A stretch of DNA of 64,000 nt from contig CP074575.1 of NCBI GenBank assembly GCA_018394315.1, positions 1,272,615 through 1,336,614 on the forward strand, given 5' to 3'. The notes beneath the pieces are model-generated. The model had not been told where the DNA came from. It searched no databases and saw only the letters and a list, made by a program, of their open reading frames with translations. A program made the translations under genes and the position numbers. Below are positions 27,152 through 35,541 of this stretch, piece after piece. This stretch comes from Mycoplasmatota bacterium. GTDB lineage: Bacteria > Bacillota_I > Bacilli_A > MAG-NZ. The first letter of the stretch is position 1, and each line of letters starts with the position of its first letter.

Positions 27152-29770
27152 ATGAAAAAATTAACAAGTAATGAAATTAGAAAAATGTGGTTAGACTTCT
27201 TTGCTTCAAAGAGTCATAAAACTGTGGAAAGTGCATCCTTAATACCAAACAATGATCCTACACTTTTATGGATAAATTCAGGTGTAGCAGCTATGAAAAA
27301 GTATTTTGATGGGTCAGAAAAACCTACTAATCCTAGAATGGCTAACTCACAGAAATGTATTAGAACGAATGACATTGAGAATGTTGGACTCACTGCTAGA
27401 CATCAAACTTTATTTGAAATGTTAGGGAATTTTTCTATAGGAGATTACTTTAGAAAAGAAGCAATTGAGTGGGCATGCGAATTATTATTGGAAGATAAAT
27501 GGTTTGGATTAGAAAAAGATTTATTATATATGACAGTTTATCCAGATGATCAAGAATCTTATGACTTATGGGTAGCTAACGGTATTGATCCGAGTCATAT
27601 AATAAAAACAGACTATAACTTTTGGGAGATAGGTGAAGGACCAAGTGGACCATGTACTGAAATATTCTTTGACCGTGGGATAAAATATGGTGATGTTTCT
27701 ATAGATGTGATTAGAGATGATATAGAAAACGATAGATATATAGAAATATGGAACATTGTTTTCTCTCAATTTGATGCGAATCCTAAAATTCCACGTAGTG
27801 AATACCAAGAACTCCCACAAAAGAATATTGATACCGGAGCTGGACTTGAGAGAATTGTATGCGTTTTCCAGGAGACAGAGACGAATTTTGAAACAGACTT
27901 GTTTTTACCAACTATAAAAGAAGTTGAAAAACTATCAGGAGTTGAATATAATGGTCAAATTGCTTTTAAAGTTATTGCTGATCATGTTAGAGCTGTTACT
28001 TTTGCGATAGCTGATGGAGCGTTATTGAGTAATGAGGGTAGAGGATATGTATTAAGAAGAATTTTAAGAAGAGCCATTAAGCATGCTAGAACTTTAGGGT
28101 TTAAGAGTCCATTTATGTATAACTTGGTAGACATAGTTGTAGACAATATGGGTGAGCATTATACATACTTGATTGATAAAGTAGCTATAATAAAGAAAGT
28201 TATTATGGCAGAAGAAGAAAAATTCTTTGAAACACTAGACAAAGGATTAAAAATGATCGAAAGTATTGAGAGCAAAAAAATATCTGGTAAAGAAGCATTT
28301 ACTTTATATGATACTTACGGCTTTCCAATTGAATTGACATTAGAGTATGCTGAAGAAAATAATCTTGAAGTCGATATTGATGAATTTAACAATGAAATGG
28401 AGAAACAACGAGAACGTGCTAGAAGTGCTAGAACTAATGATACTAGCATGAATACTCAAAATGAAGAGTTTCTTAATTTTGAACTTGAATCTGAATTTGT
28501 TGGATATGAAAATTTAGAGTATCAATCAAAAATCATTGCAGTGTTTGATGAGGGGATAGTGTTTAATAAAACTCCTTTCTATGCTGAAAGTGGGGGGCAA
28601 TCTCCAGATAAGGGTACATTTACAGGTGATGGTTTTTTCTATAATATAATTGATGTACAGAAAATGCCAAATGGACAATTTTTACACTCAATCGAAATTA
28701 AAGAAGGAAAACCTAAAGTTGGTCAGACTGGTGTGGCTAAGGTATCTTTAGAAATGAGAAAACTTACTATGTTTAATCACTCTGGAACACATTTACTATT
28801 CAAAGTTTTAAGGGACGAATTAGGTTCACATGTAGGCCAAAGTGGTTCTCAAGTTTCAAAAACTAACTTAAGATTTGACTTTAATAATTATGACTCTTTA
28901 ACTGATGAACAAATTTTAATGCTAGAGAAAAGAGTAAACGAAGTAATTAGTCAAGGGTTAAAAGTTACTATAACAGAAGAAACTTTAGATAGAGCAAGAG
29001 AAATGGGAGCTATAGCTGAATTTGGAGAGAAATATGGAGAGTATGTTAGAGTTGTAAATATGGGTGACTACACACTTGATTTATGTGGAGGAACACATGT
29101 TGAAAACACTTCTGAAATTGAGAAGCTAGCTATAACTTCTGTAGAAAGTAAGGGTTCAGGAATTTTCAGAGTTGAAGCTTTAACGAATGTTGGAGTAGAT
29201 AATATTAAGAATTATGTAAGTGTTTATGATAATGAGATGAGTAGTTTACTTGAAAAGGCAAGTAAATTGGTTAATGAAGCTAAATCTAAGGGGATTTCTA
29301 TTGATTTTGACTATAAGATTAATAATAACTATATAGGAAGTTATCAAGATGTAATTAACAAAAGAAATGAATTAGATAACTTAAAAGAATTAGTAAAAGA
29401 ATTAGATAAAAAGATAAAGAGAGAAGTTGAAAAGCTTGCACTAAGTGATTTGAGTGTATTCGATGAATTTATTGAGGGAGATAAGTTAATAGCTAAAGTA
29501 AGCAATTATGATAACGGAGTCTTAAAGCAAATTGTTGATTCACTATTAGATAAATTAGGAACTGGATTTGTATTTATAGCTAACATAGTTGGAGATAAAG
29601 TTGTATTTGTTGCTAAAAGTAACAATGATGTTCATTGCGGAAATGTTGTAAAAGAAGCTGCAGTAATTTGTGGCGGCAATGGAGGAGGAAGACCAAATAT
29701 TGCTCAAGCAGGTGGGAAAGATATTTCTAAAGTAGATGAAGCAATAGAAAGAGTCAAAGAAATAGTTTGA
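27152..29770 (+). CDS. alaS: alanyl-tRNA synthetase
   Basis: Charges tRNA-Ala. The 872-residue length is full. It has the class II catalytic core at the N-terminus (FFASKSHKTVESASLIP, NSGVAAMKKYFDG, MLGNFSIGDYF), the editing domain with the zinc-type motifs HSGTHLLF and LCGGTHVENT, and a C-terminal C-Ala domain ending in a glycine-rich CGGNGGGRPNIAQAGG. ATG 27152 is preceded by AAAGAAGTG; an in-frame GTG at 27143 is within that site. Controlled by the T-box leader. Confidence 0.97.
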   Translation: MKKLTSNEIRKMWLDFFASKSHKTVESASLIPNNDPTLLWINSGVAAMKKYFDGSEKPTNPRMANSQKCIRTNDIENVGLTARHQTLFEMLGNFSIGDYFRKEAIEWACELLLEDKWFGLEKDLLYMTVYPDDQESYDLWVANGIDPSHIIKTDYNFWEIGEGPSGPCTEIFFDRGIKYGDVSIDVIRDDIENDRYIEIWNIVFSQFDANPKIPRSEYQELPQKNIDTGAGLERIVCVFQETETNFETDLFLPTIKEVEKLSGVEYNGQIAFKVIADHVRAVTFAIADGALLSNEGRGYVLRRILRRAIKHARTLGFKSPFMYNLVDIVVDNMGEHYTYLIDKVAIIKKVIMAEEEKFFETLDKGLKMIESIESKKISGKEAFTLYDTYGFPIELTLEYAEENNLEVDIDEFNNEMEKQRERARSARTNDTSMNTQNEEFLNFELESEFVGYENLEYQSKIIAVFDEGIVFNKTPFYAESGGQSPDKGTFTGDGFFYNIIDVQKMPNGQFLHSIEIKEGKPKVGQTGVAKVSLEMRKLTMFNHSGTHLLFKVLRDELGSHVGQSGSQVSKTNLRFDFNNYDSLTDEQILMLEKRVNEVISQGLKVTITEETLDRAREMGAIAEFGEKYGEYVRVVNMGDYTLDLCGGTHVENTSEIEKLAITSVESKGSGIFRVEALTNVGVDNIKNYVSVYDNEMSSLLEKASKLVNEAKSKGISIDFDYKINNNYIGSYQDVINKRNELDNLKELVKELDKKIKREVEKLALSDLSVFDEFIEGDKLIAKVSNYDNGVLKQIVDSLLDKLGTGFVFIANIVGDKVVFVAKSNNDVHCGNVVKEAAVICGGNGGGRPNIAQAGGKDISKVDEAIERVKEIV

Positions 29771-30177
29771 AAGTAATTGGATTAGACTTAGGATCAAGAA
29801 CTTTAGGAATAGCAATCTCAGACAAATATCAAATGTTAGCTTCTCCGGTAGAAATTTTTAGATTTAGAGATGATGATTATAATAGTGCTAAAGACTATGT
29901 TTTAAAATTAGCCAAAGAATTTAATACTAATAAAATAGTGCTTGGGTATCCTAAGAATATGAATAATACAATCGGAGAACGAGCTGAAATAAGTGAAATG
30001 TTTAAGTCTATGCTTGAAGAATATAACTTAGAGGTTGTATTATGGGATGAAAGATTATCAACTAAAGAGGTTACTAGGATGATGATATCAGCTGATTTAA
30101 GCAGAAAAAAAAGAAAACAACAAGTTGATAAATTAGCAGCAACTGTTATTTTACAAGGTTACTTAAATTCAAAATAA
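29767..30177 (+). CDS. ruvX: Holliday-junction resolvase-like RuvX/YqgF, rRNA processing
   Basis: A 136-residue RNase H-fold nuclease implicated in pre-16S rRNA 5' processing. It begins KVIGLDLGSRTLGIAISD with the first catalytic Asp and has LVLWDERLST-type motif VVLWDERLST and the C-terminal QQVDKLAATVILQGYL. It starts with TTG overlapping the alaS TGA stop (TTGA), so it is translationally coupled. In B. subtilis ireB (yrzL) lies between alaS and ruvX; that gene is missing here. Confidence 0.93.
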   Translation: MKVIGLDLGSRTLGIAISDKYQMLASPVEIFRFRDDDYNSAKDYVLKLAKEFNTNKIVLGYPKNMNNTIGERAEISEMFKSMLEEYNLEVVLWDERLSTKEVTRMMISADLSRKKRKQQVDKLAATVILQGYLNSK

Positions 30178-30195
30178 ATTGAGGAGGAATTAGTT

Positions 30196-30462
30196 ATGTC
30201 GGATTTACAAAATGATCATATTTTAAGTATTGAATTAGAGGATGGAACAGAAATGTTATGCGAAATTTTATTCACATTTGAATCAGACCAATATAAAAAG
30301 CACTATGTCCTTTATACGCCTATTGATAACGAAGAAGGTGATGTGTTTGCTTCTAGTTATGTCGAGACAGAAGACGGGTTAGGTGAATTAGAAGATATTA
30401 CTGATGAACTGGAATGGGAAATGATTGAAGAAGTTTTAAATACTTTCCAGTCTGAAGAATAA
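30196..30462 (+). CDS. DUF1292 family protein (YrzB-like)
   Basis: An 88-residue acidic protein with the family pattern [27 protein letters not shown] and VFASSYVE, then an acidic C-terminal region ([17 protein letters not shown]). The family is of unknown function and is conserved beside ruvX in Bacillota, as in B. subtilis yrrK-yrzB. A GAGGAGG site precedes the ATG and the stop overlaps the next gene (TAATG). Confidence 0.9.
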   Translation: MSDLQNDHILSIELEDGTEMLCEILFTFESDQYKKHYVLYTPIDNEEGDVFASSYVETEDGLGELEDITDELEWEMIEEVLNTFQSEE

Positions 30463-31031
30463 TGAATTTAAAGCAGTATGCAAAGGATAATAAAGTACCA
30501 ATAATTGAAGATGATGGACTAGAATTTATCGTTGATTATATTAAAAAGAATAATGTTAAACGTATTTTAGAAATTGGTACTGCAATTGGGTATTCAGCAA
30601 TTAATTTTGCAAAAATTTCTGAGGAGATATTCGTGAAAACAATCGAAAGAGACGAGTCGATGTTTTCTTATGCTAATGAGGCAATTAAACATTATAAATT
30701 AGAGAACCAAATTGAAATAGTTTTTAAGGATGCCTTAGAAATTGATATAATGGATAAGTATGATTTAATTTTTATAGATGCTGCCAAAGCACAATATATC
30801 AAGTTTTTTGAAAAGTTTTCAAAGAATCTTGATTCTAACGGAGCTATAATTTGTGATAATTTAGATTTTCATGGTATTATTCATAAAGAAACTAGTGAAA
30901 TCAAATCACGTGACTTAAGACAGTTAATGAGAAAACTTAGAAACTTTATTGAGTTTTTAAGGAGTAATGATGATTTTGAAACTGTATTTCATAAAATTGG
31001 TGATGGAATATCTGTATCCAAAAGAAGGTAA
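30462..31031 (+). CDS. trmR: tRNA 5-hydroxyuridine O-methyltransferase TrmR
   Basis: A 189-residue class I SAM-dependent O-methyltransferase of the YrrM type. It has the SAM motif ILEIGTAIGYSAINFA, the metal-site IFIDAAKAQYIKFF and ICDNLDFHG. In B. subtilis YrrM (TrmR) methylates 5-hydroxyuridine at tRNA position 34 to 5-methoxyuridine, using the product of the two U32 proteins encoded next to it; exactly that gene trio is found here, which is the main reason for the specific name. It is shorter than typical (~215). Confidence 0.87.
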   Translation: MNLKQYAKDNKVPIIEDDGLEFIVDYIKKNNVKRILEIGTAIGYSAINFAKISEEIFVKTIERDESMFSYANEAIKHYKLENQIEIVFKDALEIDIMDKYDLIFIDAAKAQYIKFFEKFSKNLDSNGAIICDNLDFHGIIHKETSEIKSRDLRQLMRKLRNFIEFLRSNDDFETVFHKIGDGISVSKRR

Positions 31032-31033
31032 AA

Positions 31034-31873
31034 ATGGAAATCATAACGAGTTTAAAAGACGTAAACCAAATGAATCTAGATGTAGATGGTTTCTTTTTAG
31101 GGACTAGATTTGGTGTGCGAAATGATATATTTTCACTAAGAGATATAGAATATATAATAAAGAATACGAATAAAAATGTTTATGTGAATGTAGATAAAAT
31201 ATTTAATGAGTCAGAATTGGATGAGGTTAAACAATACTTAATTGAACTTAAAAGATTAAACATAGATGGAATCTACTACTCTGATATGAGTGTATTTACA
31301 ATTTCTGAAGAATTGGATATTATTGATAAATTAATATATAATCCTGGAACTCTCGTAACCAATTATGAGGATGCTCTTTTCTATTTGAGATTAGGAGTAA
31401 AAAGAGTTTGTTTAGCAAGAGAGATTACTTTAGTAGATATTTTAAAAATTATGGAGTATTCTACTGACATCGAAGTAATAATTCATGGGAACTTAAACAT
31501 GTTTTATTCAAAAAGAAATCTTCTAACTAATTTTTTTGAGTTCACAAATCAAGAAGTAAGAAAAAAAGGACATCTTGTAGAAGAAATAAGGAGTGAAAGG
31601 TATCCAATAACCGAAGATGAAACTGGAACACATATTTTCCAAGGTGAGATACTCAATAGTTTTAAAGAACTTATGTACTTCAAAAATATAACAGTTCGAA
31701 TAGACGGATTTTTACAAGACGAGAAGTATATTGAAGATGTTACAAATATTTATGCTAACTTAAGAAATGATTTTGATGAGAAGAAAGCTTTTAAAGATTA
31801 CTCAATTAATTATAATGTTAACGAATTATCGACTGGATATTACTATAAAGAGACTAAATATATTAAGAAGTGA
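31034..31873 (+). CDS. trhP1: U32 family protein, TrhP1-like (tRNA U34 hydroxylation)
   Basis: A 279-residue U32 family protein without protease function in this branch. It lacks the cysteine-rich segment of its neighbour and shows the TIM-barrel half (VYVNVDKIFNESELDEVKQYL, PGTLVTNYEDALFYLRLGVKRVCLAREITL, VIIHGNLNMFYSKRNLLTNFF). In B. subtilis the pair YrrN/YrrO (TrhP1/TrhP2) makes 5-hydroxyuridine in tRNA from prephenate-dependent chemistry. Context after trmR supports this. Starts 2 bases after the trmR stop. Confidence 0.8.
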   Translation: MEIITSLKDVNQMNLDVDGFFLGTRFGVRNDIFSLRDIEYIIKNTNKNVYVNVDKIFNESELDEVKQYLIELKRLNIDGIYYSDMSVFTISEELDIIDKLIYNPGTLVTNYEDALFYLRLGVKRVCLAREITLVDILKIMEYSTDIEVIIHGNLNMFYSKRNLLTNFFEFTNQEVRKKGHLVEEIRSERYPITEDETGTHIFQGEILNSFKELMYFKNITVRIDGFLQDEKYIEDVTNIYANLRNDFDEKKAFKDYSINYNVNELSTGYYYKETKYIKK

Positions 31874-31878
31874 TGAGT

Positions 31879-33057
31879 ATGTTTAAACCAGAACTGCTTG
31901 CTCCTGCAGGTGATTTAGAAAAACTTAAAATAGCAATTATTTACGGTGCAGATGCTGTTTATATTGGTGGAATGAACTTTTCTTTAAGGGCGAGGAGTTC
32001 TAACTTTAGTGTTGCAGATATCAAGGAAGCTTGTGAGTTTGCGCATTCATATAATAAAAAAGTATATATTACGACTAATATTTTACCGCATAATAATGAT
32101 TTGGAAGGACTTAAGGAGTATTTACTCGAGTTAAAAGAAGCAAATGTTGATGCAGTGATTTGTGCTTCACCAATAGTCATCCAAAAGGCTAATGAAGTAG
32201 GACTTGAAGTACATCTTTCGACTCAAGCTTCCACATCAAACTCAAAAGCTATGAAGTTTTGGAAGAAACATAACGTAAAAAGAATTGTTACCGCAAGAGA
32301 GTTATCAATTTCTGAAATTGATAAAGTCAGAAAGAATACCGAGATAGATATTGAGGTTTTTATTCACGGGGGAATGTGTGTATCCTATTCAGGTCGATGT
32401 ACTTTAAGTAATTACATGACTGACAGAGATGCTAACCGTGGAGGATGTGCTCATTCATGTAGGTGGAATTACGATTTTTACGATAATGAAAAGTACAATA
32501 AGGATATTTCATTTTCCATGAGTAGTAAGGATTTAAATGCTGTAGACTTTATAACTAGATTAATTAATATAGGAGTCAACTCACTAAAAATTGAGGGTAG
32601 GATGAAATCTGTCCATTATATAGCAACAGTAATAGGAACATATCGTAAGTTAATTGATGAATACACCGAGACTGGTAAAATTGATATAGATTATTATCAA
32701 AAAGAAATAATAAAAGCAGAAAATAGGTTGACTTCAACAGGGTTTTTACTAGGAGATCCGACATCTGAACAGCAACTTTACAATATGAGAAGTGAAAAGC
32801 CTACTCAAACATTTATTGGATATATCTTAGATTATATTGACGGATATGCTAAGATTGAGGAAAGAAATAAATTTGAGAAGGGGTGTAGAGCAGAAGTATT
32901 TGGTCCAGGTATACATAAGGAATTTACGATTGAGGAAATATTAGATCAAGATGGCAATGAAATAGATGTAGCAAGACATCCAAAAGAAATATTAAAAATA
33001 AAAGTACCATTTAAAGTTAGTAAGCATGATATGATAAGAAAGGTTGATAATAAATGA
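31879..33057 (+). CDS. trhP2: U32 family protein, TrhP2-like (tRNA U34 hydroxylation)
   Basis: A 392-residue U32 peptidase-family protein with the full signature EVFIHGGMCVSYSGRCTLSNYM, followed by NRGGCAHSCRW; the cysteines (GMC, GRC, GGC, HSC) are those expected to hold an iron-sulfur cluster. It also has ELLAPAGDLEKLKIAIIYGADAVYIGG at the N-terminus. I start at ATG 31879 with AGAAGTG upstream; an alternative ATG at 31873 overlaps the previous stop (TGATG). The stop overlaps udk. Confidence 0.88.
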   Translation: MFKPELLAPAGDLEKLKIAIIYGADAVYIGGMNFSLRARSSNFSVADIKEACEFAHSYNKKVYITTNILPHNNDLEGLKEYLLELKEANVDAVICASPIVIQKANEVGLEVHLSTQASTSNSKAMKFWKKHNVKRIVTARELSISEIDKVRKNTEIDIEVFIHGGMCVSYSGRCTLSNYMTDRDANRGGCAHSCRWNYDFYDNEKYNKDISFSMSSKDLNAVDFITRLINIGVNSLKIEGRMKSVHYIATVIGTYRKLIDEYTETGKIDIDYYQKEIIKAENRLTSTGFLLGDPTSEQQLYNMRSEKPTQTFIGYILDYIDGYAKIEERNKFEKGCRAEVFGPGIHKEFTIEEILDQDGNEIDVARHPKEILKIKVPFKVSKHDMIRKVDNK

Positions 33058-33671
33058 GACCAATAATAATTGGAGTAGCAGGTGGATCAGGAAGCGGGAA
33101 AACTACTATAGTAAACTTAATTATGGAAAACCTAAATGAAGACGATGTTGTAATTATAAGACATGATGACTATTATAAGGATCAATCTGACATGGAAATG
33201 GAAGAAAGAACTAAAGTAAATTATGACCATCCATTTTCATTAGATAATAATTTATTAAGAAATGATTTACTAAAACTAGTAAATGATGAATCAATAGAAA
33301 AACCAATTTATGATTTTACAATTCATAATAGAATGAAAGAAGTAGAGATTGTAAAACCTGCGAAGGTTATTGTTGTAGAAGGTATTTTGATTTTTGAAGA
33401 CGCGGGGTTAAGAGATTTGATGGACATAAAAGTTTATGTTGAGGCTGACCCAGACTTAAGGTTTATTAGAAGGCTTGAAAGAGATGTTAAAGAAAGAGCA
33501 AGGTCTATGGATTCTGTAATAAATCAGTATTTATCAACTGTAAAGCCAATGCATTATCAGTTTGTAAGTCCTTCAAAAAGACATGCAGACATTATTATTC
33601 CAAATCACTATAAACATTCTGTTGCGACAGACGTGATGATAACAAAAATTAAATCTATTATTTCCGCATAA
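33054..33671 (+). CDS. udk: uridine/cytidine kinase
   Basis: Pyrimidine salvage, phosphorylating uridine and cytidine to UMP and CMP. The 205-residue protein has Walker A GVAGGSGSGKTT at residues 7-18, RHDDYYKDQ, NYDHPFSLD, PIYDFTIHNR and VVEGILIFED, all family markers. The start overlaps the TrhP2 stop (ATGA). The order yrrO-udk-greA is as in B. subtilis. Confidence 0.96.
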   Translation: MRPIIIGVAGGSGSGKTTIVNLIMENLNEDDVVIIRHDDYYKDQSDMEMEERTKVNYDHPFSLDNNLLRNDLLKLVNDESIEKPIYDFTIHNRMKEVEIVKPAKVIVVEGILIFEDAGLRDLMDIKVYVEADPDLRFIRRLERDVKERARSMDSVINQYLSTVKPMHYQFVSPSKRHADIIIPNHYKHSVATDVMITKIKSIISA

Positions 33672-33710
33672 TTTAATGTATAATTTATTATTAGAAGGAG
33701 TGTGAATTTT

Positions 33711-34184
33711 ATGGTAAATACACAACCACATGAGTTAACTACCGATGGATTACAAAAATTAGAAAAAGAAATAAAGCATTTAAGAGAAGTTGCGCGAATA
33801 GACAATATAAAAGCTTTACAAGATGCTAGAGCTCAAGGAGACTTGTCTGAAAACGCTGATTATGATGCAGCACGAGAACAACAAGCGAAGATAAATGGAA
33901 GAATCTCTGAAATTGAAAATATTCTAAAAAACTACGTAATTATTACTGAAGATGATTCTGATGCAGTTAAGACTGGAAAAACTGTTGTAGTAAAATTTGA
34001 AGGTGAAGAAGAATTGGAGACCTATATTATTGTAGGTAGTTTGGAAACAGACCCATTAGAAGGAAAAGTTTCAAATCAATCACCTTTAGGCAAAGCTTTA
34101 ATAGGAAAAACTTCAGGTCAAAAAGTAGATTATATAACTGAGTCAGGAAAAGAATTTGTTCTTGAAGTAATTGAAGTACGATAA
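33711..34184 (+). CDS. greA: transcription elongation factor GreA
   Basis: Rescues backtracked RNA polymerase by stimulating transcript cleavage. The 157-residue protein has an N-terminal coiled coil (TTDGLQKLEKEIKHLREVARIDNIKALQDARAQGDLSENADYDAAREQQ) with the acidic tip residues in DLSENADYDAA, and a C-terminal FKBP-like domain ending SPLGKALIGKTSGQKVDY. ATG 33711 follows AAGGAGTG. A bidirectional hairpin separates it from the convergent sigK. Confidence 0.96.
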   Translation: MVNTQPHELTTDGLQKLEKEIKHLREVARIDNIKALQDARAQGDLSENADYDAAREQQAKINGRISEIENILKNYVIITEDDSDAVKTGKTVVVKFEGEEELETYIIVGSLETDPLEGKVSNQSPLGKALIGKTSGQKVDYITESGKEFVLEVIEVR

Positions 34185-34200
34185 ATCTAATAAATGCTAA

Positions 34201-34230
34201 ACAAAATGAGAGTATAAGACTCTCTTTTTG
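34201..34230. terminator. bidirectional terminator between greA and sigK
   Basis: GAGAGT, 5-base loop, ACTCTC with flanking ACAAAAT on the left and TTTTTGT on the right, so it offers a U-tract to greA on the plus strand and a shorter one to sigK on the minus strand. Confidence 0.78.
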
Positions 34231-34231
34231 T

Positions 34232-34900
34232 TTATTCTAATAATTGCAAATACAATTTCATTAGAGCTCTTTTTTCAATTCTAGAAACATAAGATCTGGA
34301 GATTCCCAAGTCATTAGCGATATTTTTTTGCGTTTCAGGAATATTTTTTTCTAATCCGTACCTACGTATAAGAATTACTAATTCTCTTTCTGAAAGAATT
34401 TTTAAGGCCTTTTTTAGCTTAATTATACTTTCATCAAGAATATGCTGATCCTCTAGAGATTCTGATTCATCTGGCATGATATCGATAAGAAGTATTTCAT
34501 TACCTTCTTTGTCGTACCCTATAGGTGAGTTCAGTAATGTTATATTTCTTTTTTTCTTATTAGACCTTAATTGCATAAGAATTTCGTTTTCAACGCATCT
34601 AGCTGCATATGTAGCTAATTTGGTTGCACTTGGGTGCTTATATGTATCTACTGCCTTTATTAAACCAATTGAGCCAATTGAGAGTAAGTCTTCTTTGCTC
34701 TCTCCGGTATTTTCAAATTTTTTTACAATATGAGCTACTAGTCTTAAATTGTGTTCAATAAGTTTATTTCTAGAATTCTTATCGCCTTGTTTCATTCTAT
34801 CTAAATAGAATAACTCCATTTCAGGGGTTAATTTCTCTGGATATGAAGCGGATTTTATCATTCCTAAAATAGGGAAAATGATATTCAAGATATTAAACAT
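34232..34900 (-). CDS. sigK: RNA polymerase sporulation sigma factor sigma-K
   Basis: Late mother-cell sigma factor directing coat and lysis genes. The 222-residue protein is a continuous gene, with no intervening element. Region 2 reads NKLIEHNLRLVAHIVKKFENTGESKEDLLSIGSIGLIKAVDTY, region 4 LGISRSYVSRIEKRALMK. The first ~20 residues (MFNILNIIFPILGMIKSA) are hydrophobic, matching the position and character of the pro-sequence of B. subtilis pro-sigma-K that SpoIVFB removes. The basic C-terminal tail of the Bacillus protein is missing. GAGAGGAT precedes the ATG, with a sigma-E-like promoter further up. Confidence 0.94.
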   Translation of the reverse strand: MFNILNIIFPILGMIKSASYPEKLTPEMELFYLDRMKQGDKNSRNKLIEHNLRLVAHIVKKFENTGESKEDLLSIGSIGLIKAVDTYKHPSATKLATYAARCVENEILMQLRSNKKKRNITLLNSPIGYDKEGNEILLIDIMPDESESLEDQHILDESIIKLKKALKILSERELVILIRRYGLEKNIPETQKNIANDLGISRSYVSRIEKRALMKLYLQLLE

Positions 34901-34912
34901 ATAATCCTCTCT

Positions 34913-34941
34913 TAGACAAACAGTTTAATATTTAGTATAAT
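34913..34941 (+). promoter_or_regulatory. sigma-A promoter of the yqeG operon
   Basis: TAGACA at 34913-34918, 17-base spacer, TATAAT at 34936-34941, 36 bases before yqeG. Confidence 0.65.
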
Positions 34942-34957
34942 TGGAAAGAATAAATAT
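34932..34957 (-). promoter_or_regulatory. sigma-E-like promoter for sigK
   Basis: On the minus strand, TAATATT (core ATATT at 34953-34957), 13-base spacer, TATACTAA (34932-34939) against the consensus CATACAnT. Sigma-E control of sigK is established in B. subtilis. It overlaps the divergent sigma-A promoter of yqeG. Confidence 0.45.
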
Positions 34958-34977
34958 TAAATTAATAGGAGCAAATT

Positions 34978-35541
34978 ATGTTAAAAGAAATTTTTAAGGC
35001 AAAAATGTATCTACCTCGTAAGAATTATCAAACTGTTTATGATATAGACTTTAATAAATTATATTCCGAGGGAAAACGATATATTCTCACAGATCTAGAC
35101 AATACAATAATCTCTTACTCGTTTACTTCACCTACTGATGAAGTGAAAGAATTCTTTAAAAAATTAAAAGAAATTGGTTTTCAAATAGCTATAGTTTCAA
35201 ATAGTCCTATTTCTAGAGTGAAGAAGTTTTTAGATGAATTAGATGTATACGGGATTGCTAGTTGTAAGAAGCCTTTACTAAATGGTGTAAGAAGAGCACT
35301 TAATTATTTTGATAATCCTTCTAATGATGAGGTTATATTATTAGGGGATCAATTGCTGACTGATGTTTTAGTAGGTAATAGACTAGGGATTGAAGTTTAT
35401 TTTGTTATGCCTTTAGAAGAAACAAGTGAGAAATGGTATACAAAGTTAAATCGAACGGTAGAGAAAATAATAGCTAGAAGAGTTAAAAGAAAACATCCTG
35501 ATTTATATAAAGAGTTATTAGGAGATAGATATGGAGATTAA
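34978..35541 (+). CDS. yqeG: YqeG family HAD IIIA-type phosphatase
   Basis: A 187-residue HAD-superfamily phosphatase with the catalytic loop LTDLDNTI (the nucleophile and acid/base Asp of the DxD pair), motif II in IVSNSP, the Lys in SCKKPL and motif III LLGDQLLTDV. The physiological substrate is unknown in general. It opens an operon of ribosome-assembly genes in Bacillus order and overlaps yqeH by 11 bases. Confidence 0.93.
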   Translation: MLKEIFKAKMYLPRKNYQTVYDIDFNKLYSEGKRYILTDLDNTIISYSFTSPTDEVKEFFKKLKEIGFQIAIVSNSPISRVKKFLDELDVYGIASCKKPLLNGVRRALNYFDNPSNDEVILLGDQLLTDVLVGNRLGIEVYFVMPLEETSEKWYTKLNRTVEKIIARRVKRKHPDLYKELLGDRYGD

